From: Methanothrix harundinacea
Lineage (GTDB): Archaea; Halobacteriota; Methanosarcinia; Methanotrichales; Methanotrichaceae
NCBI GenBank assembly: GCA_002506535.1
Contig: DAXT01000005.1
Coordinates: 32,209 to 96,208, forward strand
Direction of reading: 5' to 3'
Length of the DNA stretch: 64,000 nucleotides
Shown: positions 25,094 to 34,499 of the stretch, in pieces
Numbering within the stretch: position 1 is the first letter of the stretch
Layout: every line of letters starts with the position of its first letter
Translations under genes and position numbers: made by a program
The notes under the pieces: generated by a model
The model's database searches: none
What the model was told of the DNA's origin: nothing
Seen by the model: only the letters and a program-made list of their open reading frames with translations

Positions 25094-25497
25094 TCCAGCA
25101 CCTCCTTTACAGACGGATCGGGAGGATCTATTACGTCTTAAATCTACCCGGCCGATCTCTCGATCGGCGCTAGATCATCGGCCTATCGACGATCTAGCCG
25201 GTTTCAACGATCGTCTCCTGACGGAGGAGATGAGAACGATCCTGAGGGAGGGGATGGAACGGGGACGAAGGTCACCTATGGAGGAATCACCTGTGGAGGA
25301 GCTATCTGGAATATGCCATCGTCTCCGGGGTGGAGAAGGGGTCCCCCATATTCGGGATGGTGTAGTCGAAGCTGATGGGGATCTCGAAGGACGGCTCCGG
25401 GGTTATCGACGATCATAGGACCCATCTGAAGGGAGCATCTGGGCTCTTGGACGACTGGAAGGATCCTATCGATCGAAGCGGAGAGAACTGATCGGCC
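25094..25497. other. gene-poor intergenic region with two adjacent hairpins
   Basis: About 400 bases between a winged-helix regulator gene and the HAD gene (both minus strand). Frames here do not look like protein. At 25151-25168 GCCGATC and GATCGGC pair around TCTC; directly after, at 25169-25198, 12-base arms with one mismatch (GCTAGATCATCG / CGACGATCTAGC) form a second stem. Beyond these I see only the ribosome-binding site of the HAD gene and GATC-rich sequence. Confidence 0.6.
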
Positions 25498-26058
25498 TCA
25501 GGTCATCGACATGAGCTCAAGACGGATCCTCTCGGAGTCTTCCGCTCCCGCCTCCGCCTCGGTCTTTGCGGACTGATCCTGATCATCCGGGATGTACGCG
25601 AGGAAGAGCTTGCGCCTCTTGCCCTGGGTGAGCTTGACGTGAGATGGGTCCATATCGACGGCCCGCTTCATCACGCTTATCACCGTCGTCTTGTTCAGGC
25701 CGAGCATCTCCACAAGCTCGCTGGTGGTGTATCTTCCAGGCCTCTCCTTCAAGAGGTCGATGAGGTTGGCCGTATGTTTGTCCATGGCGTATCCTTCGCT
25801 CGCCTTCGGTTCCCGGCCGGGGGACGATCTAGTATGTCTCGTCTTCATCTGGCTCTTGAGATCTGCAACCTCTTTTGAGAGGTGATCCACCTGGTCGATG
25901 AGCCGTCCCAGAAGATCGACGTTCTGTTGCTTCGTGCTCAGCATTCCGGAGATATTCTCAACGGCCATGATGAGGCCGATCATCGCCTGCCTCTCCTGCA
26001 GTTCCCCCTCGCTTTCAGCCACTTTCTTCTTGTAAACTTCTAAAAGTTCTTCAAACAT
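25498..26058 (-). CDS. winged-helix transcriptional regulator with coiled coil
   Basis: A 186-residue predicted DNA-binding protein. Residues 1-75 are charged and helical with heptad character (FEELLEVYKKKVAESEGELQERQ, LLGRLIDQVDHLSKEVADLKSQM), suggesting oligomerisation. Residues about 95-160 form a winged helix (LIDLLKERPGRYTTSELVEMLGLNKTTVISVMKRAVDMDPSHVKLTQGKRRKLFLAYI). The C-terminal 25 residues are acidic. I chose ATG at 26058 because GAGGAG lies 10 bases upstream and a TATATTTAAAT element precedes it; the longer frame adds Met/Arg-rich sequence that crosses that promoter. The regulon is unknown. Confidence 0.75.
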   Translation of the reverse strand: MFEELLEVYKKKVAESEGELQERQAMIGLIMAVENISGMLSTKQQNVDLLGRLIDQVDHLSKEVADLKSQMKTRHTRSSPGREPKASEGYAMDKHTANLIDLLKERPGRYTTSELVEMLGLNKTTVISVMKRAVDMDPSHVKLTQGKRRKLFLAYIPDDQDQSAKTEAEAGAEDSERIRLELMSMT

Positions 26059-26327
26059 TATTCCGCGCTCCTCATTTAAATATAAGCGCTCCATCCGGCA
26101 TCTCATCCCACCCTCTTGAGGCACCGAAAAGGCCGTTACGTCTTGTGATCTAGATCCCAGTATAAATAGTTTATCTTAAAAATTGGATCGTGAGCTTCTC
26201 CCCCGGGGCCATGAGCGGCAATCTTATCAATCTTTGAGATTATTGCCGGTCATCGACCTTCTGCCGGTTTGTCGCTGCCGATATCGTCAATGAAATCGGC
26301 GTGCGAAAGGTGGAGAACCGGAAAAGA

Positions 26328-27146
26328 TCATGACGCAGAAGAACCGCCGACCTTCTCCCTCAACAGGGCCGGAAGCTTTCCGATCTCGTCGATCACCTCG
26401 TCGGCGGCATCGAGAAGCTCCCTACCCGGCCTTGTATCCTGCTGGACCGTCAGGACCCCCAGGTCAGCAGCCTCCAGGGCGTACCGATCGTTGAGGCCGT
26501 CCCCCACCATGACGACGGTCCTGTACTCGTCCTTGAGGCTCGTGACGATCTTCTCCTTTTGTCGCGGCTTTGACGCCGGATATATCCGCTCCTCCCTTAT
26601 CCCCCTCCACCTGGTGAGGCATGAAAGGCTCCTTCTGCTGTCTCCGGAGGCGACATAGATATCAGCCCCCATCTCCTCCATCTCCTCCAGGACCGCCGCG
26701 AGATCCGGAAAGGGCCTCCCTCCGGTGCTGATGGCATACGCCACCTCCCCCACCTCCACATCGACTATCAGCCCCGAAGTGCAGTAGAAACCCGGACAGC
26801 GGGAAAAGACCGCCGCCAGCGTCTCCTGGAGGGCCGCCATCTTCACCTCTGAGCTAGAGAGGATGGAACGGGCTTCATCCTCGAAGACCGGGGTGCTGGA
26901 GCAGCTTATCACGACGTTCTTCTCCCTCCCCCGGAAGAAATCTGCGAGGGTCGTCTCGCCAGGGGTCTTCATCACCTCCTCCGGATCGAGGTGGGGTATC
27001 AGGAGGGCTCTTCCTCCCTTCTCCATGATGAGCTCCGAGGTGACGATCCCCTCCAGCAGGACGTCTCTGGAGAGGTCTTTTGCGACCCGGTACATCTCCA
27101 GCATCGTTCCGGCGACGTCGAATATCACCGCGAGATTCCCCGACAT
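26328..27146 (-). CDS. HAD-superfamily hydrolase, P-type-ATPase-like
   Basis: A 272-residue HAD protein. Motif I is FDVAGTML: the nucleophile Asp is present, but the second Asp of DxDGT is Ala, which occurs in some HAD enzymes (for example phosphonatases). Motif II (IYVASGDSRRS), motif III (KPRQKEKIV) and motif IV (VVMVGDGLNDRYALEAADLGVLTVQQDT) are well formed, the last resembling soluble relatives of P-type ATPases. An inserted segment (residues 40-150) contains cysteines in CSST and RCPGFYC. The substrate is unknown. It is divergent from the DsrE-like gene, with about 105 bases between. Confidence 0.82.
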   Translation of the reverse strand: MSGNLAVIFDVAGTMLEMYRVAKDLSRDVLLEGIVTSELIMEKGGRALLIPHLDPEEVMKTPGETTLADFFRGREKNVVISCSSTPVFEDEARSILSSSEVKMAALQETLAAVFSRCPGFYCTSGLIVDVEVGEVAYAISTGGRPFPDLAAVLEEMEEMGADIYVASGDSRRSLSCLTRWRGIREERIYPASKPRQKEKIVTSLKDEYRTVVMVGDGLNDRYALEAADLGVLTVQQDTRPGRELLDAADEVIDEIGKLPALLREKVGGSSAS

Positions 27147-27251
27147 CGGATATGGGGTTGAATAGAGATGGAGATCAACCTATCGGTGGAATAGATATGA
27201 ATAGCTGCGGGGTATCAGATATGGCAGAACGAGATCTATGGAGAGTCCTTC

Positions 27252-27593
27252 ATGAAGAAGTATCGGGCCGTAATTCATCTCGCAGAGATCGATAGGGCGA
27301 GCCTCGCCCTGAATAACGTGGCCAACCTCATCTCTGACCTGGGGGAGGACGAGACGGAGGTGGAGGTAGTCGCCAACTCCGAGGGGGTGAGGGCGCTCCT
27401 CGGAGCCGGACCCTTCGCCGGGAGGATCGGCGAGCTGGCGGAGAGGGGGACGAGGTTCGTCGTCTGCGCGAGAAGCCTCGCCGCCCTGGGGATTAACAGG
27501 GAGGAGTTCGTCGACGGCGTCGAGGTCGTCCCCAGCGGGACCGGAGAGCTGGTGAAGAGACAGACCGAAGGCTGGGCTTACGTCAGACCTTAG
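27252..27593 (+). CDS. DsrE/DsrF-like sulfurtransferase-fold protein
   Basis: A 113-residue single-domain protein of the DsrE-like group (COG1416 type). It starts with YRAVIHLAEIDRASLALNNVANLISDLGEDETEVEVVANSEGVRAL and has a conserved cysteine in FVVCARSLAALGI, the position that carries persulfide in DsrE-type relays. This suggests sulfur trafficking, or a structural role if the Cys is not used. It stands alone between two minus-strand genes. Only a weak GAGAG precedes the ATG. Confidence 0.83.
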   Translation: MKKYRAVIHLAEIDRASLALNNVANLISDLGEDETEVEVVANSEGVRALLGAGPFAGRIGELAERGTRFVVCARSLAALGINREEFVDGVEVVPSGTGELVKRQTEGWAYVRP

Positions 27594-27621
27594 ACGGCGA
27601 CCGGCGATAGAAGGATACCGT

Positions 27622-28578
27622 CTATAAGGGGCGGAGGCTTTCGCAGATCGCCTCTTGAATCGTCCTCTGGCTCTCCTCGGGGGTCCTGACGGTGTTGACG
27701 AGGTAGACGGGGACCCGGGAGAAGAGGGATACGAAGAAGCCGGACCGAAGCCTCCCTTTTCGTTTGCTCTTCACCAGGAGGTGGGGGTTATAGTAGCCGT
27801 TCTCCTCCAGGATCGCCAGCGCCTCCTGCGGATCCAGCCTCCTCTTCAAAGCCTCATCCCCGGGGTCCCGCTTCAGGATGACGACCCCGGCGAGGGTGGT
27901 GAGGGGGAGGATCCGGCCTTTTCCGATGGCGAGGCGGAGGTCGACGACCCCCCTCCCCTCGTCGTCGAACTCGGCCTTCTCGACGAGCCCCGAGAACTCC
28001 TTCCAGATCTCCGAGAGCTCCGCCCTGATGTAGAAGTTCTTCTCCGATCCGTAGGCGAGGACGTCGTCGCCGTAGATCCGGGCGAAGAACCAGTCGTCGG
28101 AGACGACCCGGGTCTCGGGCCTCCTCAGGAGGCCGTAGGTGTGGGTCGTCTTCCCCGCCCCCGACCCACCCAGGAGACATATCCCCCGCCCCAACAGGTC
28201 GAGGCATGCGCCATGGACGGAGTAGATCCCGTGCTGGTCCTCCAGGACGTCTCCCGCGGCGCTGAGGGCGAGGGACTTGATCCATCCGTAGTAGCCGACG
28301 TTGACGAGGAAGGCGGTCCTGGACCGGGGATCGTAGGAGATCTCGTCGGCGCCCAGATCAGGGTCGCAGACGACGTAGAGCCGGGCGTGGGACCTGATGG
28401 AAGAGGAGATGAAGTAGAAGTTCTCCATCCAGCGGTCCCTCACCTGCGCCGATCCGGTGAGGAGCTTGATGCAGCAGCCGTAGATCTCTGACTTCACCTC
28501 GTACCTGACGTCGCCGGCGTACCGTTCCGCCATGGCATCCCTCTCCTCCATCGATATGATCTTCACCGAGTAGCCCAT
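27622..28578 (-). CDS. HPr-kinase-like P-loop protein
   Basis: A 318-residue protein with a P-loop, GICLLGGSGAGKTTHTYGLL (about residues 133-150), followed by VVSDDWFF and a C-terminal region with TTLAGVVILKRDPGDEALKRRL, the pattern of the HprK/PEP-carboxykinase-like kinase fold. The N-terminal 125 residues form a separate domain (VYEVKSEIYGCCIKLLTGS, RLYVVCDPDLGADEI). No PTS/HPr is expected in a methanogen, so the phosphoacceptor is unknown. GAGGTGA precedes the ATG. It lies 43 bases downstream of the acyl-CoA ligase gene on the same strand and may be cotranscribed, making the ligase or its metabolite a possible target (inference). Confidence 0.75.
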   Translation of the reverse strand: MGYSVKIISMEERDAMAERYAGDVRYEVKSEIYGCCIKLLTGSAQVRDRWMENFYFISSSIRSHARLYVVCDPDLGADEISYDPRSRTAFLVNVGYYGWIKSLALSAAGDVLEDQHGIYSVHGACLDLLGRGICLLGGSGAGKTTHTYGLLRRPETRVVSDDWFFARIYGDDVLAYGSEKNFYIRAELSEIWKEFSGLVEKAEFDDEGRGVVDLRLAIGKGRILPLTTLAGVVILKRDPGDEALKRRLDPQEALAILEENGYYNPHLLVKSKRKGRLRSGFFVSLFSRVPVYLVNTVRTPEESQRTIQEAICESLRPL

Positions 28579-28621
28579 CTCTTCACCTCGGACTCATTTA
28601 TTTTATACTGAATATATATAC

Positions 28622-30355
28622 TTATGGTCGGACGGCTTCGTCCTTCTCCCTGATCTCGACCCTCCTTATCTTGCCGCTGATCGTCTTGGGGAGGGCCTTG
28701 ACGAACTCTATGATCCGGGGGTACTTGTAGGGGGCGGTCACCTTCTTGACGTGGTTCTGCAGTTCGGTCTTCAGGTCGTCGGAGGGTTTGTAGCCAGAGG
28801 TGAGGACGACCGTCGCCTTCACCGCCTGTCCCCTCAGGGGGTCTGCGACTCCCGTGACGGCGCATTCCATCACCGCCGGATGGGATATGAGGGCGTTCTC
28901 CACCTCGAAGGGGCCTACCCGGTAGCCGGAGCTCTTGATCATGTCGTCGGTCCTCCCGACGAACCAGAGGTAGCCGTCCCCGTCCATCCAGGCGGTGTCC
29001 CCGGTGTGGTAGTAGTCGTCGTGCCAGGTATTTCTCATCCTCTCGGGGTCGAGGTGGTAGTCGATGAAGAGGCCGGGGGGCTTTCCCCCGTCGGTTCTGA
29101 TGACGATCTCTCCCTCCTCGCCGACGTCGCAGACCCGATCGTCTCTGTCGACCAGGACTATGTCGTAGCCGGGCGACGGCTTTCCCATGGACCCGGGCCT
29201 CGGGTCCATGCCTGGGAAGTTGGCTACCGCCACCACCGTCTCCGTCTGGCCGTACCCCTCCATCAGCCGCAGGCCCGTCGCCTCGAAGAAGAGGTTGTAG
29301 ACGGTGGGGTTGAGGGGCTCTCCGGCGGTGACGGCGTACTTGAGGGAAGAGAAGTCGTACTTCGACATATCCCCCTTGATCATGAACCGATAAATCGTCG
29401 GCGGGGCGCAGAAGGTGGTGACGCCGAACTTGGTTGCCATCTCCATCATCTGGCCGGCGTCGAACCGGTCGTAGTCGTAGGCGAAGACCGCGGAGCCCGC
29501 GATCCACTGGCCGTAGATCTGCCCCCAGACGCACTTCGCCCAGCCGGTGTCGGCGACGGTGTAGTGGAGGCCGTCCTCGACGACGTTCTGCCAGAACTGC
29601 GCCGTCAGGATGTGGCCGAGGGGGTATGTGTGGTCGTGCTTCACCATCTTGGGGTTGCCGGTCGTCCCGGAGGTGAAGTAGGCGAGGAGGATGTCGGAGT
29701 TCTCCGTCGCCCCGGCGCCGACGGGCCTCTCGAAATCGGGCGAGGAGTTTTCGATCTCCTCCCTGAAGTTCAGCCACTCATCCCTCTCCACCTCCCCGAC
29801 GAAGGCCCTGACGGGGACATCTCCATCGATCATTCTGCAGGCTGCGTCGATCTCGTCGGGGACGCCGTCCTCCTCGATGGAGACGATCATCTTCAATTTT
29901 GCCTTATCTATCCGGTATGCGATATCCTTCGCCCTCAGCATGTGGGTCGCCGGGATCGCCACGGCGCCGATCTTGTGGAGTCCCACCATCGCTATCCAGA
30001 AGTCGTACCTCCCTTTGAGGGTGAGCATGACACAGTCCCCCTTTCCCACCCCGTGACGTCCGAAAAAGTTGGCGGCCCTGTTGCTCTTCTCCAGGAGGTC
30101 CCCGAAGGTGATGACCAGTTCGTCCCCCCGGTCGTTACACCAGACAAGAGCCCTCTTATACGGGACCTCTTTTGCATAGACGTCCACGACGTCGAAGGCG
30201 AAGTTGAAGCTCTCAGGGACTGTTATCTTCAAATTCTCTTTAAAATCTTCATAAGACTTGAATTCGGTTCCCGATACGAACCTCGAGGATAAAGACGACA
30301 TTTGTGACCATCCTGGCGCGGGACCGGCCGCGATAACAGGCGGTTTATCCGGCAT
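28622..30355 (-). CDS. AMP-forming acyl-CoA synthetase (MacS-like)
   Basis: An adenylate-forming enzyme of 577 residues that makes an acyl-CoA from a carboxylate, ATP and CoA. Core motifs: [17 protein letters not shown] (phosphate loop, about residue 230), MEGYGQTET (A5), the hinge-region [34 protein letters not shown], and the C-terminal catalytic lysine in [16 protein letters not shown]. The N-terminus and overall pattern resemble the medium/branched-chain enzymes typified by M. acetivorans MacS rather than acetate-specific Acs. The likely substrate is therefore a small branched or medium-chain acid (inference). ATG at 30355 follows a G-run; ATG at 30301 is an alternative start. A TATA-like TTTATATC lies about 40 bases upstream. 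Confidence 0.88.
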   Translation of the reverse strand: MPDKPPVIAAGPAPGWSQMSSLSSRFVSGTEFKSYEDFKENLKITVPESFNFAFDVVDVYAKEVPYKRALVWCNDRGDELVITFGDLLEKSNRAANFFGRHGVGKGDCVMLTLKGRYDFWIAMVGLHKIGAVAIPATHMLRAKDIAYRIDKAKLKMIVSIEEDGVPDEIDAACRMIDGDVPVRAFVGEVERDEWLNFREEIENSSPDFERPVGAGATENSDILLAYFTSGTTGNPKMVKHDHTYPLGHILTAQFWQNVVEDGLHYTVADTGWAKCVWGQIYGQWIAGSAVFAYDYDRFDAGQMMEMATKFGVTTFCAPPTIYRFMIKGDMSKYDFSSLKYAVTAGEPLNPTVYNLFFEATGLRLMEGYGQTETVVAVANFPGMDPRPGSMGKPSPGYDIVLVDRDDRVCDVGEEGEIVIRTDGGKPPGLFIDYHLDPERMRNTWHDDYYHTGDTAWMDGDGYLWFVGRTDDMIKSSGYRVGPFEVENALISHPAVMECAVTGVADPLRGQAVKATVVLTSGYKPSDDLKTELQNHVKKVTAPYKYPRIIEFVKALPKTISGKIRRVEIREKDEAVRP

Positions 30356-30473
30356 CGAGCCCCCCCTTCGCCTCCCGGTAAGATGGGGCTTTGATATAAA
30401 TGATTAATCCCGAGTCTGATGAGAAATCCGTTCACCAACACCTTTTTAGACGGCAGGACCGATACCTTCAGCC

Positions 30474-31154
30474 GTGCTCCTCGGCGTCCTCTTCTCCGGC
30501 GGGAAGGACTCGGTCTACGCATGCAGAAGGGCGATGGAGACGGGCACCGTCTCCTGCCTGATAACCGTCGTATCCGAGAACCCCGATAGCTACATGTTCC
30601 ACACCCCCAACGTCGCCTGGGCGAATCTAATCGCAGAGGCGGTCGGCATCCCCCAGCTCACCTGGCCGACTTTGGGGGAGGAGGAGGAGGAGCTCGCCGA
30701 CCTCTCCGACGCCATCGCCGCCGCCGTCGATCTATACGGGATCGAGGGGGTGGTGACGGGGGCGATAGAGTCGGTCTACCAGGCGGTCCGGGTCCAGAGG
30801 ATATGCAGAGATCTGGACCTCTGGTGCTATAACCCCCTCTGGCAGATCGACCAGCTGGAGTACCTCCGCCTCCTCGTATCGGAGGGGTTTGAGGTGATCA
30901 TCACCGGGGTCTTCGCCTACCCCCTCGACGAGGCGTGGGTCGGCGCCAGGATCGACTCTCGCTTGATCGGAGAGCTCGAAGCCCTCCGGGACCGGTACGC
31001 CATCAACCCCTCGGGAGAGGGCGGCGAGATCGAGACCTTCGTCCTCGATGGGCCCATCTTTAAAAAGAGGATCGAGATTTTGCGGGCAGAGAAGACCTAC
31101 GAGAACTACCGGGGGCGCTTCCTCATCGAGGAGGCGAGGCTGGTCGACAAATGA
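30474..31154 (+). CDS. dph6: diphthine-ammonia ligase (Dph6 family)
   Basis: Completes the diphthamide modification of a histidine on elongation factor 2 by ATP-dependent amidation of diphthine. The PP-loop ATPase motif SGGKDSVYA lies at residues 8-16, and the family-specific EVGIPQ-like, GAIESVYQAVRVQRICRDLDLWCYNPLWQ, and EGFEVIITGVFAYPLDEAWVGARID segments follow; GEGGEIETFVLDGPIF is the C-terminal signature. It has 226 residues, full length for archaeal members. It starts at GTG. Its stop overlaps the start of a glutamine amidotransferase gene by four bases, an unusual partner that may provide the ammonia. Confidence 0.92.
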   Translation: MLLGVLFSGGKDSVYACRRAMETGTVSCLITVVSENPDSYMFHTPNVAWANLIAEAVGIPQLTWPTLGEEEEELADLSDAIAAAVDLYGIEGVVTGAIESVYQAVRVQRICRDLDLWCYNPLWQIDQLEYLRLLVSEGFEVIITGVFAYPLDEAWVGARIDSRLIGELEALRDRYAINPSGEGGEIETFVLDGPIFKKRIEILRAEKTYENYRGRFLIEEARLVDK

Positions 31155-31705
31155 TCCTCGTCGTCGACCTCTGCTCTTCGCCCGGCTCTCTATCGAAGTA
31201 CGAGTTCGTCGATCCCATCGCCGGCATTCTGAGGCGGGCCGGGTCTATTTATGAGGTCGTCCACTTCACCGATCTATCAAACGACCCGATCGAGGGAGCG
31301 GACCGGATCATCCTCTGCGGCACCGCCCTGAAGGACGACCTATACGCCCGGAGGATCGAACTATTCTCCTGGATCAAAGATCTCGATAAGCCCCTCCTCG
31401 GGATCTGCGCCGGGATGCAGGTCATATCCCGCGTATTCGGCGGCGAGATCGTCCCCCGGCCGAAGATCGGCCTCAACGGTATCGATATCGTGAAGGAGAC
31501 CGACCTCCTCGGCCCTCCCCGGCGGATCGAGGGCTACCACCTCCATAACTCCGGGGTCACCCTGCCTCCGGGCTTCGAGATCGTGGCGGGTCGGCCCGGA
31601 GAGGTGGAGGCCTTCAAACACTCTGAGAGGCCGATATACGGGATCATATTCCACCCCGAGGTGAGGAACCGGTGGATCGTGGAGAGGTTCGTATCCATCA
31701 GGTGA
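31151..31705 (+). CDS. class I glutamine amidotransferase
   Basis: A stand-alone triad-type glutaminase domain of 184 residues. The nucleophile elbow is LLGICAGMQVISRVFGG (Cys about residue 78) and the His-Glu pair is IIFHPEVRN near residue 172; GYHLHNSGVTLPPGF resembles GuaA-type domains. It lacks any synthetase domain. GMP synthetase subunit A is the closest general match, but its ATG overlaps the end of the Dph6 gene, so it may instead feed ammonia to the diphthamide ligase. No ammonia tunnel partner can be proven from sequence. Confidence 0.83.
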   Translation: MILVVDLCSSPGSLSKYEFVDPIAGILRRAGSIYEVVHFTDLSNDPIEGADRIILCGTALKDDLYARRIELFSWIKDLDKPLLGICAGMQVISRVFGGEIVPRPKIGLNGIDIVKETDLLGPPRRIEGYHLHNSGVTLPPGFEIVAGRPGEVEAFKHSERPIYGIIFHPEVRNRWIVERFVSIR

Positions 31706-31810
31706 CCTTCCCAGGATCGATCCACCAGGATGGGCTCACGAAGAAATTCGACGGATCATCCGGATTCTGACCAATTTTTATTTAACAACGCAGGGCGGTC
31801 TCCATCAACC

Positions 31811-33061
31811 ATGAGACTCCTCCTCTTCGACCCCACCTCTGGCGCCTCCGGCGACATGATCATGGCATCCCTCCTGGACCTGGGGGCAGACCCCGACGCC
31901 GTCAGAGCCGCCGTCGAATCCGTCGGCTGCGGCCTTGAGATATCGAGGGAAGAGAGGCACCACATCTCCTCCACCAGGGTCAGGATCCATGCCGGCGGGA
32001 AGAGGTACAGGACCCTCTCGGAGGCGAGGTCGATCCTGGCTGCGGCAGCCCTCGCCCCTCAGGCCCTCGACCGGGCGGTGAAGATCATGGAGATCCTCGC
32101 CTCCGCGGAGGGGAGGGTCCACGGCGTCTCGGGAGAGGAGGCGCGGTTCCACGAGATCGGGGCGATGGACGCCCTCGCCGACATCGCCGGATCCTCAGCC
32201 GCCCTTTCGAGCCTCGCCGCCGATAAAGTCATGGTCCTGCCGATATCTGTCGGCTCGGGGACCGTCGTCGCCGCCCACGGCCGCCTCCCCGTACCGGCCC
32301 CGGCGACCCTGGAGGTCCTTTCGGCGTCTGGCCTCCTCTGGAGGGGCGGGCCTGTCGAGGGGGAGCTATTGACCCCCACGGGGGCGGCGATCCTGGCGGG
32401 GTTCGCTGACGAGACCGCCGCCGAATATCCCCTGATCCGGGCCGGGGCCACAGGCTACGGAGCCGGAACGAAGGATTTGGCGATCCCAAACCTCCTGCGG
32501 ACCGTCGTCGGGGAGATGGCGGCGCCGAAGGGCTCTGGCGGGGGCCACCCTCAACCCCATCCCCACCACGACCGGGTCGTCCAGCTGGAGACGAACGTCG
32601 ACGACGTCACCGGTGAGGTCCTGGGTAGCCTTTTAGAGATTCTGATGGAGGAGGGGGCCCTCGACGTCGCCATCGTCCCGGCTCTGATGAAGAAGGGAAG
32701 GCCGGCAAGCCTAGTCAAAGTTTTGGCGAGGAAGGAGGAGGCGGAGCGGCTCGCCCGGATCGTGATGAAGGAGACGGGAAGCCTCGGGGTCAGGGTCTTT
32801 CCTTCCCTCCACCGGTTCGTCGCCGAGAGGGAGGAGAGGGAGGTGGGCTTCGAGATAGAAGGTCGGCCTTTCACGGTCCGGGTGAAGGTTAGCCTCCTCG
32901 GGGGAGAAGTCCTCCAGATCAAGGCCGAGCACGACGACTGCCGGCGGATCGCCTCGGAGAGCGGCCTTCCCCTGAGGGAGGTGGCGAGAAGGGCGGAGGA
33001 GGCTGCATGGAGAGAGGTGGCTTCATGGAGGGAGGAGGCGGCCTGGAGTGAGGTGGGCTGA
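31811..33061 (+). CDS. larC: LarC-type nickel insertion protein
   Basis: A 416-residue homologue of LarC, which installs nickel in the nickel-pincer nucleotide cofactor by CTP-dependent cyclometallation. The N-terminal LarC1 part begins LLFDPTSGASGDMIMASLLDLGADP; PVPAPATLEVLSASG and LLTPTGAAILAGFAD are family landmarks. A His-rich linker (GGHPQPHPHHDR, about residues 252-262) is a likely nickel store, and LarC2 begins with QLETNVDDVTGEVLG. The C-terminal Ala/Glu/Trp stretch (EEAAWREVASWREEAAW) looks like a local repeat. LarA/LarB are not in the window; many methanogens have LarC without lactate racemase. A TATTTAAC element about 30 bases before the ATG suggests a leaderless transcript. Confidence 0.9.
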   Translation: MRLLLFDPTSGASGDMIMASLLDLGADPDAVRAAVESVGCGLEISREERHHISSTRVRIHAGGKRYRTLSEARSILAAAALAPQALDRAVKIMEILASAEGRVHGVSGEEARFHEIGAMDALADIAGSSAALSSLAADKVMVLPISVGSGTVVAAHGRLPVPAPATLEVLSASGLLWRGGPVEGELLTPTGAAILAGFADETAAEYPLIRAGATGYGAGTKDLAIPNLLRTVVGEMAAPKGSGGGHPQPHPHHDRVVQLETNVDDVTGEVLGSLLEILMEEGALDVAIVPALMKKGRPASLVKVLARKEEAERLARIVMKETGSLGVRVFPSLHRFVAEREEREVGFEIEGRPFTVRVKVSLLGGEVLQIKAEHDDCRRIASESGLPLREVARRAEEAAWREVASWREEAAWSEVG

Positions 33062-33228
33062 CCGATCCCCGGTCCCGACCCCGTCATCCCGCCCGCATCA
33101 ATATCCTGACCTCTCCCGTATTGTTATACCCTTCCGGTGGATGGGAGAATCAAAAGTTATTACGACCTTTCCATCTAATCGCAAGGTTCTTCTATCTATA
33201 GGGGGTCAACCCATCCGGTGCATGTTTC

Positions 33229-34497
33229 ATGACTTCTGATGCCTCCAGAGAGCTCTTCGAGGCGGCCAAGAGGCTGATGCCGGGGGGCGTCAGCAGCCCC
33301 GTCCGGGCGATATCCCCTTACCCCTTCTACGTCGCCAGGGCCGAGGGACCCTTCCTCTGGACGGTGGACGGCCAAAAGCTGATCGACTACTGCCTCGCCT
33401 ACGGCCCCATGATCCTGGGCCACAGACACCCCACCGTCATGAACAGGGTCATAGAGCAGCTGCAGCAAGGCTGGCTCTACGGGACCCCGTCGGAGCTGGA
33501 GGTCGACCTGGCAAAAAGGATCGTCGGCCATTATCCGAGCATCGATATGCTCAGGTTCGTCAACACCGGAACCGAGGCTACGATGGCAGCCCTGAGGATA
33601 GCCCGGGGGTACACCGGCAAAGAGAGGATCGTCAAGGTAGAGGGAGGGTTTCACGGCGCCCACGACTCCGTCCTGGTGAAGGCAGGCTCCGGCGCCACGA
33701 CCCTGGGGACCCCCGACTCCCTGGGCGTCCCGAAGGATACTGCCAAAAACACCCTCCAGATCCCCTACAATGACCTTTCGGCGATCGAATCTCTCCTCGA
33801 CGGCTTCGACGGGGAGGTGGCGGCGGTGATCATGGAGCCGGTCCTGGGGAACATCGGACCGATCCTCCCCGAGGAGGGGTACCTGGAGGGGGTCCGGCGG
33901 CTGACGGAGGATCACGGGGTCCTTCTCATATTCGACGAAGTGATCACCGGCTTCCGGTTGAGCCTCGGCGGAGCCCAGGCCTTCTACGGCGTCGTCCCCG
34001 ACATGACGACCCTGGGAAAGGTCATCGGCGGAGGCTTCCCCATCGGGGTCGTCGGCGGGAGGCGCGACCTCTTGGAGACCGTCGCCCCCAGCGGCGGGGT
34101 CTACCAGGCGGGGACCTTCAACGGCAGCCCGGTATCATTAGCCGCCGGGATGGCGACCCTGGACGTCCTGGAAGAGGGGCGGGTCCTCGATAGGCTCAAC
34201 TCCGTCGGCGACGGCCTGAGGGCGGCGCTCTCGGATATCGTCGAAGACCTGGAGCTGGGCTATTCGGTGGTGGGGATCGCCTCGATCTTCAAGATCTTCT
34301 TCGGCGATCATCCAAGAAACTACGTCGAGGCTCTCCGGTGCGACAAGGCCGGATACTTCGCCTTCTTCCGGCGGATGCTGGAGTCAGGTGTATTTCTCCC
34401 CCCCAGCCAGTTTGAGACGAACTTCTTATCCGCCGCCCACACCGACGACGTCATCAACGAAACTCTGGAGGCCTACAAGTTAAACCTGAGAAGCTGA
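33229..34497 (+). CDS. hemL: glutamate-1-semialdehyde 2,1-aminomutase
   Basis: Converts glutamate-1-semialdehyde to 5-aminolevulinate in the C5 tetrapyrrole pathway, needed for F430, corrinoids, siroheme and haem. The 422-residue protein has the PMP/PLP pocket SNTGTEA-like [33 protein letters not shown], and the Schiff-base lysine in [14 protein letters not shown] (about residue 264). It starts [27 protein letters not shown], so ATG 33229 fits the family. It is the first gene of a tight co-directional tetrapyrrole operon with hemC, cobA-hemD and a radical SAM haem gene. Confidence 0.96.
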   Translation: MTSDASRELFEAAKRLMPGGVSSPVRAISPYPFYVARAEGPFLWTVDGQKLIDYCLAYGPMILGHRHPTVMNRVIEQLQQGWLYGTPSELEVDLAKRIVGHYPSIDMLRFVNTGTEATMAALRIARGYTGKERIVKVEGGFHGAHDSVLVKAGSGATTLGTPDSLGVPKDTAKNTLQIPYNDLSAIESLLDGFDGEVAAVIMEPVLGNIGPILPEEGYLEGVRRLTEDHGVLLIFDEVITGFRLSLGGAQAFYGVVPDMTTLGKVIGGGFPIGVVGGRRDLLETVAPSGGVYQAGTFNGSPVSLAAGMATLDVLEEGRVLDRLNSVGDGLRAALSDIVEDLELGYSVVGIASIFKIFFGDHPRNYVEALRCDKAGYFAFFRRMLESGVFLPPSQFETNFLSAAHTDDVINETLEAYKLNLRS

Positions 34498-34499
34498 CG

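Noticed and set aside
25068..25418. 116-codon plus-strand frame in the gene-poor region
   Set aside because: Its first part is antisense to the catalytic region of the HAD phosphatase and it crosses both hairpins; composition is not protein-like.
28751..30292. 513-codon plus-strand frame opposite the acyl-CoA ligase
   Set aside because: Val/Asp/Gly-rich translation with no domain; it is the reverse of a gene with complete adenylation motifs, a common artefact in GC-rich DNA.
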